Assembly: GCF_037404875.1 (NCBI RefSeq)
Contig: NZ_JBBELO010000012.1
Span: forward strand, 4,628-68,627
DNA length: 64,000 bases
Direction: 5' to 3'
From: Orlajensenia sp037404875
Lineage (GTDB): Bacteria > Actinomycetota > Actinomycetes > Actinomycetales > Microbacteriaceae
Position 1 is the stretch's first letter. Each line of letters opens with the position of its first letter. The notes under the pieces were generated by a model. The model was not told the DNA's origin, searched no databases, and saw only the letters and a program-made list of their open reading frames with translations. A program made the position numbers and the translations under genes. Below, in pieces: positions 34,008 through 43,509 of this stretch.

Positions 34008-35399
34008 TCAGTCGCTCAGAGCGTCGCGGGCGGCGATGAGGGCGTCGGTGAGCGTTTCCGGATCGCGCAGCGCCAGGCGGGCCGAGCCGATGGCCCGACG
34101 CGCTGCTGGTCCGTCGTCGCCACTCCTCGGCTCACGGCTCGCGAGTCGAGCACTTTCAAGGGTGAGGGGAATCCACTGCGCCGGCCCGGCGACCCTGCCC
34201 CGGGTGAGCCGACGCAGGTCGTCGTACGGCCCGGCGACCGCCTGCAGCTCGCGGCATGCCGCGCCGACGGCAGCCAGGTTCTCGGCTGACGGTTGCGTCA
34301 GGTGCTGCGAAATCGCCGCGAGCACCGCCCCGATCCGCAGCCGCACGACCCCCGACGACCGGATGGGGAGGAGCACCAGGGCCGGGAGCACGGCGATCAG
34401 CGCACCCAGGACGATCTCCTCCCACCGTTCCACGAGCCGGAACGGCGGTGCACCGCCCAGCTGCTGCACGATCGCGAGCGCCACGGTGACGGCGGCGGCC
34501 CACCAGGCGTAGCCGAGATCCCGCAGCAGTAGTCCGGCGAAGACCGCTGCCAACGCCCCGGCGATGGCGAGACCCGGCGCCGCATCGGCATTCAGCGCGA
34601 GAAGGAAGACCAGCACCGTGCCCGCCGCCGCGCCGACCACCCGATGGGCCGCCTTCTGCAGCACGTCGGCGCGCCCACGGTTGCCGACGACGACGATGAC
34701 GGTGGTGATGACGATCCACGACCAACGGTCGGGGAAGGCCAGCAGACCCACGATGAAGGCAGCGGACACCGACACCGCCATCTGCATGGCCAGGCGGATG
34801 GTGGCCCTCGGCCGCAGCCGCGATGCTCTCGCCCCGCCTGCCGGCGATGCCATCGCGGATTGCGCGGCCGACGCAGGCGGAGGCCCCAGCAGTCCCAACC
34901 GTCGAGCGCACACCTGGCTGATGGTGACCCACACCCAGGCGACGACCCCGACCGCGATGGGGATGAGCAGCGCTCCCAACGGGCCGAACCGGTCGCTGTG
35001 GCCGCCGGGTGCGATGAGCAACGCGACGAAGGGGATGGCGAGCAGGCCGCCGATACGTCGCCACACTCCGCCGGGGATGCGTAGCAGGACGGACACCGTC
35101 AGGCCGACGACGTAGAGTCCGGCTCCCAGCCACGGCGCGTGAACGAGGGCGGAGCCGATGCCGGAGGCGGCGATTCCGATGATCGGCAGCGCCACTCCGG
35201 CTTCGAGCCGACCGCGACGATCGCGTTCGAGCTGACTGCGCGCGAGCGAGGCAGTCATGGCGATGCCGAGCACGGCCGGGCCGAGTTCCGGGTCGATCAG
35301 CAGTACGGTGGCGAGCGTCAGCAGCACGGCCGACATCGCGACGACGGCGGGACGCCATGGCACGCGCACGCTGCGGCGCTTGGGCGCACCAGCGGTCAT
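34008..35399 (-). CDS. FUSC-like integral membrane protein
   Basis: 463-aa protein with two sets of hydrophobic helices (VVAMSAVLLTLATVLLIDPELG at the start, then IRLAMQMAVSVSAAFIVGLLAF at about 205), each followed by cytoplasmic regions. The second set with WSWIVITTVIVVVGNRGRADVLQKAAHRVVGAAAGTV is the fusaric-acid-resistance (FUSC) domain. It lies three bases after the purM stop on the same strand, so it is probably co-transcribed, perhaps only by arrangement. Export of aromatic acids is the family role; the substrate here is unknown. Confidence 0.82.
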   Translation of the reverse strand: MTAGAPKRRSVRVPWRPAVVAMSAVLLTLATVLLIDPELGPAVLGIAMTASLARSQLERDRRGRLEAGVALPIIGIAASGIGSALVHAPWLGAGLYVVGLTVSVLLRIPGGVWRRIGGLLAIPFVALLIAPGGHSDRFGPLGALLIPIAVGVVAWVWVTISQVCARRLGLLGPPPASAAQSAMASPAGGARASRLRPRATIRLAMQMAVSVSAAFIVGLLAFPDRWSWIVITTVIVVVGNRGRADVLQKAAHRVVGAAAGTVLVFLLALNADAAPGLAIAGALAAVFAGLLLRDLGYAWWAAAVTVALAIVQQLGGAPPFRLVERWEEIVLGALIAVLPALVLLPIRSSGVVRLRIGAVLAAISQHLTQPSAENLAAVGAACRELQAVAGPYDDLRRLTRGRVAGPAQWIPLTLESARLASREPRSGDDGPAARRAIGSARLALRDPETLTDALIAARDALSD

Positions 35400-35402
35400 C
35401 GC

Positions 35403-36509
35403 TCAGTCCGCGTAGCGACCGACGAGCCTGACGGCGCCGCCGTTCACGCCCTTCTCACCCTGGACGAAGCCGCTGGTGTCGTGCTCGGCGGTCGAGATGC
35501 GGCCGGCCTCCCACGCGTGGATGCCCTCCGCCTGCAGCGCCGAGACGATCCCGGCCGCGGCATCCGGAGCCACGACCGCGAACATGCCCACCCCGAGGTT
35601 CCAGGTGCCCTCGGAACTCTCCAGCGAGGTGTTGGCGAGCTCGCTCAGCACGCGGAACACGGCAGTCGGCGACCAGCTCGAGCGCTCCAGCTCGACCCAC
35701 GAGCCGAGGGGCAGCACGCGGGCGAGGTTCGCCGCGATGCCCCCACCGGTGACGTGGCTCAATGCATGCACCGCACCGCCGAGCGTCGGGTCGGCGAGCA
35801 GGCGAACGAGCGGTCCGGTGTACAGGCGCGTCGGCTCCAGGAGCGCCTCGCCCACAGGGCCGCCGAACTCGGGCAGCGCGTCGGTGTAGCCGATGCCCTT
35901 CTCGCCCAGGATGTGGCGCACGAGTGAGAACCCGTTGGAATGCAGGCCGGAGGAGGCCATGCCGAGGACGACATCACCGTGCCCCACCCGCTCGGCGCCG
36001 AGCACCGCATCGGCCTCGACGGCGCCGACGGCCGCTCCGGCGACGTCGTAGTCGTCGGCACCCATCAGACCCGGATGCTCGGCCGTCTCGCCGCCGACGA
36101 GAGCAGTGCCGGTCTCGCTGCAGGCTTGCGCGATGCCGCCGACGATGGCGGCGATGCGCTCGGGCACCACCCGCCCGCAGGCGATGTAGTCGGTCATGAA
36201 CAGCGGTGTCGCGCCGACGACGATGATGTCGTCGACGACCATGCCGACCAGATCCTGTCCGATCGTGTCGTGCTTGTCGATCGCCTGGGCGATGGCGACC
36301 TTGGTGCCGACGCCGTCGGTCGACGTGGCCAGCAGCGGCCGCTTGTAGGAGGTGAGGGACGAGACGTCGAAGAGTCCCGCGAAGCCGCCCACTCCACCCA
36401 GCACGGAGGGGCCGTGGGTCTTGGCGACCGCGGCCTTCATCAGCTCGACGGCCCGGTCGCCGGCCGCGGTGTCGACGCCGGCGGCTGCATAGGAGGAGTT
36501 CGCGCTCAC
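35403..36509 (-). CDS. purM: Phosphoribosylformylglycinamidine cyclo-ligase (AIR synthetase)
   Basis: 368-aa ATP-dependent enzyme closing the imidazole ring in the fifth step of purine synthesis. Conserved blocks: STDGVGTKVAIAQAIDKHDT, GQDLVGMVVDDIIVVGA, GGETAEHPG and ASSGLHSNGFSLVR. Length is slightly above the usual 345. The start is GTG 36507-36509, with TACCCT on the minus strand six bases before it. The same TACCCTTGAG string stands before purD. Other purine genes in the window are on the plus strand. Confidence 0.96.
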   Translation of the reverse strand: MSANSSYAAAGVDTAAGDRAVELMKAAVAKTHGPSVLGGVGGFAGLFDVSSLTSYKRPLLATSTDGVGTKVAIAQAIDKHDTIGQDLVGMVVDDIIVVGATPLFMTDYIACGRVVPERIAAIVGGIAQACSETGTALVGGETAEHPGLMGADDYDVAGAAVGAVEADAVLGAERVGHGDVVLGMASSGLHSNGFSLVRHILGEKGIGYTDALPEFGGPVGEALLEPTRLYTGPLVRLLADPTLGGAVHALSHVTGGGIAANLARVLPLGSWVELERSSWSPTAVFRVLSELANTSLESSEGTWNLGVGMFAVVAPDAAAGIVSALQAEGIHAWEAGRISTAEHDTSGFVQGEKGVNGGAVRLVGRYAD

Positions 36510-36515
36510 GTCTCA

Positions 36516-36521
36516 AGGGTA
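36516..36521 (-). promoter_or_regulatory. -10 box of purM, leaderless
   Basis: Minus-strand TACCCT, six bases before the GTG of purM, in the context TACCCTTGAG that also occurs before purD at 40528-40537. Confidence 0.5.
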
Positions 36522-36592
36522 GTCGGCGAGACAGGCGCCGCATCCCGCGGTCATCGTGCCCGGTAGACCCCCGTAATGTCGCGCGTCGGCCG

Positions 36593-36598
36593 TAGAAT
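36593..36598 (+). promoter_or_regulatory. -10 box of the 36605 gene, leaderless
   Basis: TAGAAT, six bases before ATG 36605. A near-consensus -10; no -35 seen. Confidence 0.5.
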
Positions 36599-36604
36599 TC
36601 TCCT

Positions 36605-37219
36605 ATGCGGGCCGACAGCCAGCCGTCGTGGATGATTCGCGAGGATGCCAGCATTCCCGTGCTCCTCGTGCTGTGGCTGCGCCAGTCGCTCGGCATCGCC
36701 TCGCCGGCTCACCTGCCACCGCTGCGCGGGGTCACGCTGCCCGCGCGCACGCCTCGTGACGTGGATGCCCAAGACCGGCTCGAGCGGCAGTGGCGCGACT
36801 GGTGGGCGATGACGGTGGAGCCCGAGGCGCATCCCTCGCCGGTTCCGCTGCAGCTGATCGACGGGTACGACACGGCGCTCGCACTGCCCGTGTCGGGCGC
36901 CGAAGACCTCGAGGCCGCGGTGCGTCCGCTCAGCGCGGAGGCGATGACCTGGGCGCGCAAGGCGCACGACACGTATGCCCAGGCCTCCATCGCGAAGTCC
37001 GCCGACTCCTACCGCGCCTATGCCGGCACCATCGCCGAGCACGAGCGCGAGGTGGGCCGGAGGGCGCACTCCTTCGAGTTGAACGTGCAGGTTCTGCCGC
37101 TCGCCGAACGGGGCGTGTGGTGGATCGGGTCGCTCACCGTGGCGGTGACGGATGCGCTGCGCACCGACGCAGCCGCGTTCAACACCGCCATCCACCCGAT
37201 CATCGCCGAGATCGCCTGA
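36605..37219 (+). CDS. Conserved hypothetical protein
   Basis: 204-aa cytoplasmic protein not recognised by motif. It is Trp-rich near the N-terminus (LVLWLRQSLG, RQWRDWWAMTVEP) and otherwise a mixed alpha/beta composition without signal peptide or membrane helix. The segment WWIGSLTVAVTDALRTDAAAF is near the end. It is divergent from purM and followed 31 bases later by a thioesterase; such uncharacterised genes often stand between pur genes in this family of bacteria. TAGAAT six bases before the ATG and lack of a ribosome site suggest a leaderless message. No function is proposed. Confidence 0.8.
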   Translation: MRADSQPSWMIREDASIPVLLVLWLRQSLGIASPAHLPPLRGVTLPARTPRDVDAQDRLERQWRDWWAMTVEPEAHPSPVPLQLIDGYDTALALPVSGAEDLEAAVRPLSAEAMTWARKAHDTYAQASIAKSADSYRAYAGTIAEHEREVGRRAHSFELNVQVLPLAERGVWWIGSLTVAVTDALRTDAAAFNTAIHPIIAEIA

Positions 37220-37238
37220 GGCCTGCTCCGCCCGGCCG

Positions 37239-37244
37239 TACACT
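37239..37244 (+). promoter_or_regulatory. -10 box of the thioesterase gene, leaderless
   Basis: TACACT, six bases before ATG 37251, within the 31-base gap after the previous gene. Confidence 0.5.
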
Positions 37245-37250
37245 CGCTGC

Positions 37251-37685
37251 ATGGCCATCTGGTTCGGCGAGATCGACCTCGCCCGCGCGATGGAGCGCAG
37301 CGCTCCCACCCTCATCCGCACGCTCGGCATCGAGCTCGAGCGCCTCGATGACGACGCCCTCTACGGCCGCATGCCCGTGGACGAGCGCACCCGGCAGCCG
37401 GGCGGCGTTCTGCACGGCGGGGCATCCGTCGCCTTCGCCGAGACGCTCGCCAGTTGGGGATCGACCTTCACCGTCGACACGGAGAAGTACTACTGCGTGG
37501 GCATGGAGATCAACGCCAACCACGTGCGCCCGGTCGCCGACGGGTGGGTGCACGGTGTCGCCAAGCCCCTCTCGCGCGGACGCACGACCCAGGTCTGGGA
37601 GGTGCGCATCACGAACGCCGACGAGAAGCTCGTCTGCATCTCGCGCTGCACCCTCGCCGTACTCGAGACGCCGTCGCGCTACTGA
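37251..37685 (+). CDS. Hotdog-fold acyl-CoA thioesterase (PaaI/MenI-like)
   Basis: 144-aa single hotdog domain. The signature RQPGGVLHGGASVAFAETLASWGS contains the conserved HGG and catalytic Glu of the PaaI/YbgC-like 4HBT group, and GMEINANHVRPVADG is the partner strand. Proteins of this type hydrolyse aryl- or hydroxynaphthoyl-CoA; a role in menaquinone synthesis (MenI) or phenylacetate metabolism is possible. No men or paa gene lies nearby, so the substrate is open. The region 37686-37871 downstream carries only the purF leader. Confidence 0.87.
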   Translation: MAIWFGEIDLARAMERSAPTLIRTLGIELERLDDDALYGRMPVDERTRQPGGVLHGGASVAFAETLASWGSTFTVDTEKYYCVGMEINANHVRPVADGWVHGVAKPLSRGRTTQVWEVRITNADEKLVCISRCTLAVLETPSRY

Positions 37686-37871
37686 CCCTCCGGGGCTGCC
37701 GACCGAAGTGGAGCACGACGGCACAGATGCGGCCCGCGACGCGACCGGAAGTGACGCTCGGCGGCTGCGCATCCGCCGCCCGCGTGCAGCCGATGCGCAG
37801 GGTCGGGTATGGGAGACTGTCAACGGTCCGCTCGGGCCGAGCACCCCAGCCCTTCAGGAGTCAACGCTCGC

Positions 37872-39329
37872 ATGTGCGGCATCGTCGGACTCGTCTCGAC
37901 AGAGGCGGCCAATCAGCAGATCTACGACAGCCTTCTCCTTCTCCAGCACCGCGGACAGGACTCCACCGGCATCGCGACCGCCGACGGCTCGACCTTCCAC
38001 ATGCACAAGGCCAAGGGCCAGGTGCGCGAGGCGTTCCGAACGCGCGACATGCGCTCGCTGCTCGGCAACATGGGCCTGGGGCACGTGCGCTACACCACCA
38101 AGGGCGCGGCGGAGCGTGAGGAGGAGGCACAGCCCTTCTACGTGAACGCGCCGTACGGCATCATCCTCGTGCACAACGGCAACCTCACGAATACGCGCGA
38201 GCTCTCCGACGACCTCTTCCGCATCGATCGCCGTCACGTGAACTCCGCATCCGACACCGAGATGCTGCTGAACGTGCTCGCCACCGAGCTGCAGGGCCAG
38301 ATCACGAGCCTCGAGCTCGACCCCGACCAGATCTTCTCGGCCGTCACGCAGGTGCACGAGCGGGTCGAGGGGTCGTACGCGGTCATCGCGCTCATCGCCG
38401 GCCACGGCCTGCTCGCCTTCCGCGACCCGTACGGCATCCGGCCCCTCATCCTCGGCAAGCGCGTGACGGATGCCGGCAAGGACGAGTACATCGTGGCATC
38501 CGAGTCGCTCGTGCTCGAGAACGGCGACTACGAGATCGTGCGCGACGTCGCCCCGGGCGAGGCGGTCTTCATCTCGCTCGGAGGCGAGCTGTTCACCCGC
38601 CAGTGCGCGCAGAACTCGCAGTTGGTGCCGTGCTCGTTCGAGTACGTCTACCTGGCCCGGCCCGACTCCATCATGAACGGCATCTCGGTCTACGAGGCCC
38701 GGCTTCGCATGGGCGACCGGCTCGCCGACACCATCGCGGCCCACATGGACAAGGGCGACATCGACGTCGTCATGCCCATCCCCGACTCCTCCCGACCCGC
38801 CGCGATGCAGGTGGCGCGCAAGCTCGGCATCGAATACCGCGAGGGGTTCTACAAGAACCGCTACATCGGGCGCACGTTCATCATGCCCGGGCAGGCGCAG
38901 CGCAAGAAGAGCGTCCGGCAGAAGCTGAACGCCATGGGCACCGAGTTCAAGGGTAAGAACGTGCTCATCGTCGACGACTCGATCGTGCGCGGCACGACGT
39001 CGAAGGAGATCGTGGAGATGGCCCGCGCCGCCGGCGCGAACAAGGTGACCTTCACCTCGGCGGCGCCCCCGGTGCGGTATCCCCACGTGTACGGCATCAA
39101 CATGCCCTCACGCACGGAACTCGTCGCCCACGGGCGCAAGATTCCCGAGATCGCGACGGAACTCGGCGCCGACAGCATGATCTATCAGGAGGTCGCCGAC
39201 CTCAGTTCGGCCATCACCCAGGGCAGCGACGTCACGAGCCTCGACCTCTCGTGCTTCACGGGCGAGTACGTGACGGGCACGGTGACGCCGGAGTACCTGG
39301 ACTGGGTGGAGCGCACGCAGCTCTCGTAG
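37872..39329 (+). CDS. purF: Amidophosphoribosyltransferase
   Basis: 485-aa first enzyme of de novo purine synthesis, making phosphoribosylamine from PRPP and glutamine. The protein starts MCGIVGLVS, so the catalytic Cys is residue 2 after Met removal and no propeptide is encoded. The Ntn glutaminase half shows GHVRYTTKGA and LVHNGNLTN; the phosphoribosyltransferase half shows MPIPDSSRPAAMQVA and the PRPP loop VLIVDDSIVRGTTS. ATG 37872 follows AGGAG in a leader of about 60 bases. An upstream in-frame ATG would hide the catalytic Cys. Confidence 0.97.
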   Translation: MCGIVGLVSTEAANQQIYDSLLLLQHRGQDSTGIATADGSTFHMHKAKGQVREAFRTRDMRSLLGNMGLGHVRYTTKGAAEREEEAQPFYVNAPYGIILVHNGNLTNTRELSDDLFRIDRRHVNSASDTEMLLNVLATELQGQITSLELDPDQIFSAVTQVHERVEGSYAVIALIAGHGLLAFRDPYGIRPLILGKRVTDAGKDEYIVASESLVLENGDYEIVRDVAPGEAVFISLGGELFTRQCAQNSQLVPCSFEYVYLARPDSIMNGISVYEARLRMGDRLADTIAAHMDKGDIDVVMPIPDSSRPAAMQVARKLGIEYREGFYKNRYIGRTFIMPGQAQRKKSVRQKLNAMGTEFKGKNVLIVDDSIVRGTTSKEIVEMARAAGANKVTFTSAAPPVRYPHVYGINMPSRTELVAHGRKIPEIATELGADSMIYQEVADLSSAITQGSDVTSLDLSCFTGEYVTGTVTPEYLDWVERTQLS

Positions 39330-39450
39330 GCGGGCGGAGCTTTTCGGCGGGCTCAGGGAACGGCCGGGTGGCCTTGGGAGGGCACCGCTCGCTGAGCTTG
39401 GGGCCGCGCCGCCGGCTCCGGCGCGAAACTCCGGCTCCGCGCGAGGCGAC

Positions 39451-39906
39451 TCAGTTGAGCGGACGCGTCGAGCTGTGCTCCACCGTCATGCGGCGAGCGC
39501 GCTTGGCGTAACGCCGGTCGAGCACTACAGCGACGAGACCACCGAGCGCGAGGCCGACCACGCCCAGGAACAGCACCAGGAACCCGAACACCTGACCCAC
39601 GTTGTAGGCGTCGTTGGCCGGGAACGCGAAAGTCAGCACGAGGGCGATCACGACCCCGAGAATCGCGCCGAGGCCCATGAACCGCCAGTACCGCGGCGAG
39701 CGTCGCACGACGGCCTCCTCGCGATCGGTCTCGACGACTTCACCCTCGTCGATCAGCACGGCCTCGCCGTCTTGCGGAGGCACGTCGGCGTCCTGCGCTC
39801 GAGCGTCGCCGGCGGCGGCATCCGGATTCACCTCACGCGCGTCGGCACTCGAACGCGCAGGATCAGACGGCGGAAAGCCGCGGCCGTCGGCATCGGGAGT
39901 ACTCAC
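39451..39906 (-). CDS. Small membrane protein with disordered N-terminus
   Basis: About 151-aa protein. The first 70 residues are Asp/Ala/Pro-rich and probably disordered; two membrane helices follow (FMGLGAILGVVIALVLTFAF and VFGFLVLFLGVVGLALGGLVA), then a basic tail DRRYAKRARR. This is a two-helix hairpin with both ends in the cytoplasm. GTG 39904-39906 is the first reasonable start, but GGAGG lies only one base before it, so the start is uncertain. It is convergent with purF; the 120-base gap between them has a degenerate remnant of the TGAGCTTG repeat. No function is assigned. Confidence 0.72.
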   Translation of the reverse strand: MSTPDADGRGFPPSDPARSSADAREVNPDAAAGDARAQDADVPPQDGEAVLIDEGEVVETDREEAVVRRSPRYWRFMGLGAILGVVIALVLTFAFPANDAYNVGQVFGFLVLFLGVVGLALGGLVAVVLDRRYAKRARRMTVEHSSTRPLN

Positions 39907-39962
39907 CCCTCCATTGTCCCATCGACGCGAACGTCGACCTGTCCCTCGCGTCCCTTCGGAAG

Positions 39963-40069
39963 AGCGAGGAGATTCCGAAAAGCGAGGCGATTCGGAGCGA
40001 CACGCCGGTTCAGAACGCGACACGCCCGGCGAACCGGAGAGATCCCTCGCTTTTCGGAATCTCCTCGCT
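39963..40069. repeat. Long palindrome with 25-bp perfect arms
   Basis: Bases 39963-39987 and 40045-40069 are exact reverse complements, and each arm itself contains the word AGCGAGG twice. A second, inner inverted pair CCGGTTC/GAACCGG sits in the 57-base middle. The whole element (about 107 bases) occupies the gap between the sterol-carrier gene and the small membrane gene, both on the minus strand. It is not a simple terminator; role unknown. Confidence 0.85.
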
Positions 40070-40120
40070 TTTCGGTCAGGCAGTCGAAAACCGGCGGGAT
40101 CGTCCCCAGACGCGTCGCCC

Positions 40121-40486
40121 TCACACGCGCACGAGCGGAAGCAGGCCCTCCAGGTTCGCCCGAAGGCCAGAGGCGTGCACCGATCCGGATGCGGTGGCCT
40201 CCGCCCACGCCAGCCGCCCGGTCGCGAGCTCCAGCCAGGTCGCGGCATCCGTCTCGATGACGTTCGGCGGGGTGCCTCGTGTGTGCCGGGGGCCGGCGAT
40301 GCACTGCACGGCGCCGAACGGCGGCACCCGCATCTCGACGGTGTTGCCCGGCGCGCGGTCGGCGAGCGCCTGCAGCGTGAAGCGAACCGCGAGCGCGCGC
40401 ACGTCGCGTGGCGCGGCTTCCGCGGCGTCGGCCCACGAACGCAGCGCGCCCATGCCGGCCGCTTCGTCGATGCGTGCGCGTGCCAT
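40121..40486 (-). CDS. Sterol-carrier-fold family protein
   Basis: 121-aa protein of the actinobacterial sterol-carrier (SCP-like) family. It starts with a helical Ala-rich segment, then VEMRVPPFGAVQCIAGP and the DAATWLELATGRLAWAEATASGSV block typical of the SCP2-like maturase-related fold. It is divergent from purD, an arrangement familiar in actinobacteria. The bound ligand is unknown. CAGAAT six bases before the ATG suggests the same leaderless pattern as neighbouring genes. Confidence 0.85.
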   Translation of the reverse strand: MARARIDEAAGMGALRSWADAAEAAPRDVRALAVRFTLQALADRAPGNTVEMRVPPFGAVQCIAGPRHTRGTPPNVIETDAATWLELATGRLAWAEATASGSVHASGLRANLEGLLPLVRV

Positions 40487-40527
40487 GCCTTCATTCTGCC
40501 CGCGAATCGGCACAGCTTCGGAGCCGT

Positions 40528-40533
40528 TACCCT
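40528..40533 (+). promoter_or_regulatory. -10 box of purD, leaderless
   Basis: TACCCT, seven bases before GTG 40541, in the string TACCCTTGAG also found before purM. Confidence 0.5.
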
Positions 40534-40540
40534 TGAGGCC

Positions 40541-41812
<1,272 letters not shown>

Positions 41813-41870
41813 CCCGGACCCGGGCCCCGGCGCCCGGTGCCCCGGCCGTACCGCGGCATCCCGACCCCCT

Positions 41871-41990
41871 GGCGTTGCGCCACTTCGCCGGCCGTTGCGC
41901 CAGTAGATGTGGCGCAAGCGCCGCGCAAGTGGCGCACCCGCGGGGAAAGCGCCGCGCAAGTGGCGCACCCGCGGGGAAAGCGCAGCCAGC
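41871..41990. repeat. GCGCCACTT palindromic region with 31-bp tandem duplication
   Basis: TTGCGCCACTT near 41875 and TTGCGCCAGTAGATGTGGCGCAA (a 9-base arm pair, TTGCGCCA/TGGCGCAA, at about 41895-41916) begin the block. A 31-base unit containing GCGCAAGTGGCGCACCCG starts at 41916 and is repeated exactly at 41947, with a partial third copy. It fills the gap between purD and the purC promoter. The word pair GCGCCACTT/AAGTGGCGC parallels TGCCACTT/AAGTGGCA at 29406-29463. Confidence 0.8.
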
Positions 41991-42012
41991 GCAGGCCGCG
42001 TTCGGCGTTGCC

Positions 42013-42018
42013 TACACT
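42013..42018 (+). promoter_or_regulatory. -10 box of purC, leaderless
   Basis: TACACT, six bases before GTG 42025. Confidence 0.5.
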
Positions 42019-42024
42019 GGGAGC

Positions 42025-42939
42025 GTGAGCGACGCGCCCCTGAACCTGCCCGGATTCACCCACGTCTACTCGGGCAAGGTGCGCGACCTGTACGAGCCCG
42101 CATCGCCGACGGGCGAGGAACCCGAGACCGTTCTCGTCGTCGCGAGCGATCGGGTGAGCGCCTTCGATCACGTGCTCGAACCCGGCATCCCGGGCAAGGG
42201 CGAACTGCTCACGACCCTCAGCCTGTGGTGGTTCGACCAGCTGCACGTGCCCAACCACCTCGTTCCCGAGCATCGTCTCGACGGATCGAGCGCCATCCCC
42301 TCCGAGGTGACCGGCCGCGCGATGCTCGTGAGGAAGCTCGAGATGTTCCCGATCGAGTGCGTCGTTCGCGGGTACCTCACCGGTTCGGGCTGGAAGGAGT
42401 ACCAGAGCTCCGGAACCGTGTGCGGCATCCCGCTTCCCGAAGGACTCGAGAACGGCGACCGGCTTCCCGAACCGCTCTACACCCCCGCCTTCAAGGCCGC
42501 GCAGGGCGAGCACGACGAGAACATCAGTTTCGAGCGCACCGTCGAACTCGTCGGGCCCGACGTCGCGGCCGAACTGCGCGAGCTCTCGCTGGCCGTGTTC
42601 GCGCAGGCGTCGGCGGTCGCCGAAGCGCGCGGCGTGATCCTGGCCGACACCAAGTTCGAATTCGGCCGCGACCCCGAGACCGGCGTGACGACCCTCGGCG
42701 ACGAGGTGCTCACGAGCGATTCGAGCCGGTACTGGGATGCCTTCGCCTGGGAGTCGGGCACGACCCCCGAAGAGCGCATGGCGAGCTTCGACAAGCAGAT
42801 CGTGCGCGATTGGCTCGCCGCGAACTGGCACGACGACGGCGTGAGCACTCCGCCTCCGCTGCCTCCGGCCATCACCGAGCGCACGGCTGCGCGCTACCGC
42901 GAGTTGCTCGAGAGGCTCACGAGCGACGCCGTCGCGTAG
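42025..42939 (+). CDS. purC: SAICAR synthase
   Basis: 304-aa enzyme joining aspartate to CAIR in purine synthesis. Diagnostic parts: HVYSGKVRDLYEP, ASDRVSAFDHVLEPGIPGKG, RAMLVRKLEMFPIECVVRGYL and DTKFEFGRD. The start GTG 42025 fits the conserved N-terminus and stands six bases after a TACACT box. Earlier in-frame starts would lie in the duplicated palindromic region. The length matches the longer actinobacterial/eukaryotic type. Confidence 0.97.
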   Translation: MSDAPLNLPGFTHVYSGKVRDLYEPASPTGEEPETVLVVASDRVSAFDHVLEPGIPGKGELLTTLSLWWFDQLHVPNHLVPEHRLDGSSAIPSEVTGRAMLVRKLEMFPIECVVRGYLTGSGWKEYQSSGTVCGIPLPEGLENGDRLPEPLYTPAFKAAQGEHDENISFERTVELVGPDVAAELRELSLAVFAQASAVAEARGVILADTKFEFGRDPETGVTTLGDEVLTSDSSRYWDAFAWESGTTPEERMASFDKQIVRDWLAANWHDDGVSTPPPLPPAITERTAARYRELLERLTSDAVA

Positions 42940-43057
42940 GCACCGCCGCGCCGCGGTTCCGGGCCTGTCCCGGGGCGGATCCCGCCGGCATCCGGATGCC
43001 TCGCCTCCTCCCGACGACTCGCGCCGACGCGATCTGCACGACACCCCCCGAACGGGT

Positions 43058-43063
43058 TAGCCT
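43058..43063 (+). promoter_or_regulatory. -10 box of the small VOC gene, leaderless
   Basis: TAGCCT, six bases before ATG 43070. Confidence 0.5.
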
Positions 43064-43069
43064 GCTGGC

Positions 43070-43447
43070 ATGCGAGTGAAGATGTGCAGCATCCACGTGG
43101 ATGATCCGGCTGCGGCCTTCGCGGTCTACACCGAGACGCTCGGCTTCGAGCCGCTCATCGAGCTGCCCGAGCACATGCTCTATGTCGTGCGCTCGCCCGA
43201 AGACCGCGACGGGGTCGGGCTGCTGCTCGAACCGAGCGACAACCCGCTCGCGCAGGCCTACAAAGAGGGCCTGTACTCCAGCGAGATTCCCGTGATCGTC
43301 TTCGGGGTGCCCGACGTGCAGGCGGAGTACGCCCGGCTACGCGCGGCCGGCATCGAGTTCCGCGGCGAACCAGTGAACACCGAATGGGGAACGTCGGCGA
43401 TCTTCGACGACGGATGCGGCAACCTCGTCCAGCTGCACCAGGACTGA
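43070..43447 (+). CDS. Single-domain VOC family protein
   Basis: 125-aa vicinal-oxygen-chelate protein of the glyoxalase/bleomycin-resistance fold. It opens with VKMCSIHVDDPAAAFAVYTETLGFE, the usual first beta-alpha unit, and closes with SAIFDDGCGNLVQLHQD, in which the common DPDGN loop reads DDGCGN. Such stand-alone domains dimerise; enzymatic activity is unknown. A larger VOC gene begins 63 bases later on the same strand. Confidence 0.85.
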   Translation: MRVKMCSIHVDDPAAAFAVYTETLGFEPLIELPEHMLYVVRSPEDRDGVGLLLEPSDNPLAQAYKEGLYSSEIPVIVFGVPDVQAEYARLRAAGIEFRGEPVNTEWGTSAIFDDGCGNLVQLHQD

Positions 43448-43509
43448 CGCCTGCACCAGGACTGAAGCCGCCGCGGAATGGTGCCCCGCCGCCCGCGGTT
43501 GCATTCAGT

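Noticed and set aside
34008..35399. A purine-related function for the gene after purM
   Set aside because: The translation shows FUSC-type membrane helices and no purine-pathway motif; only proximity suggested it.
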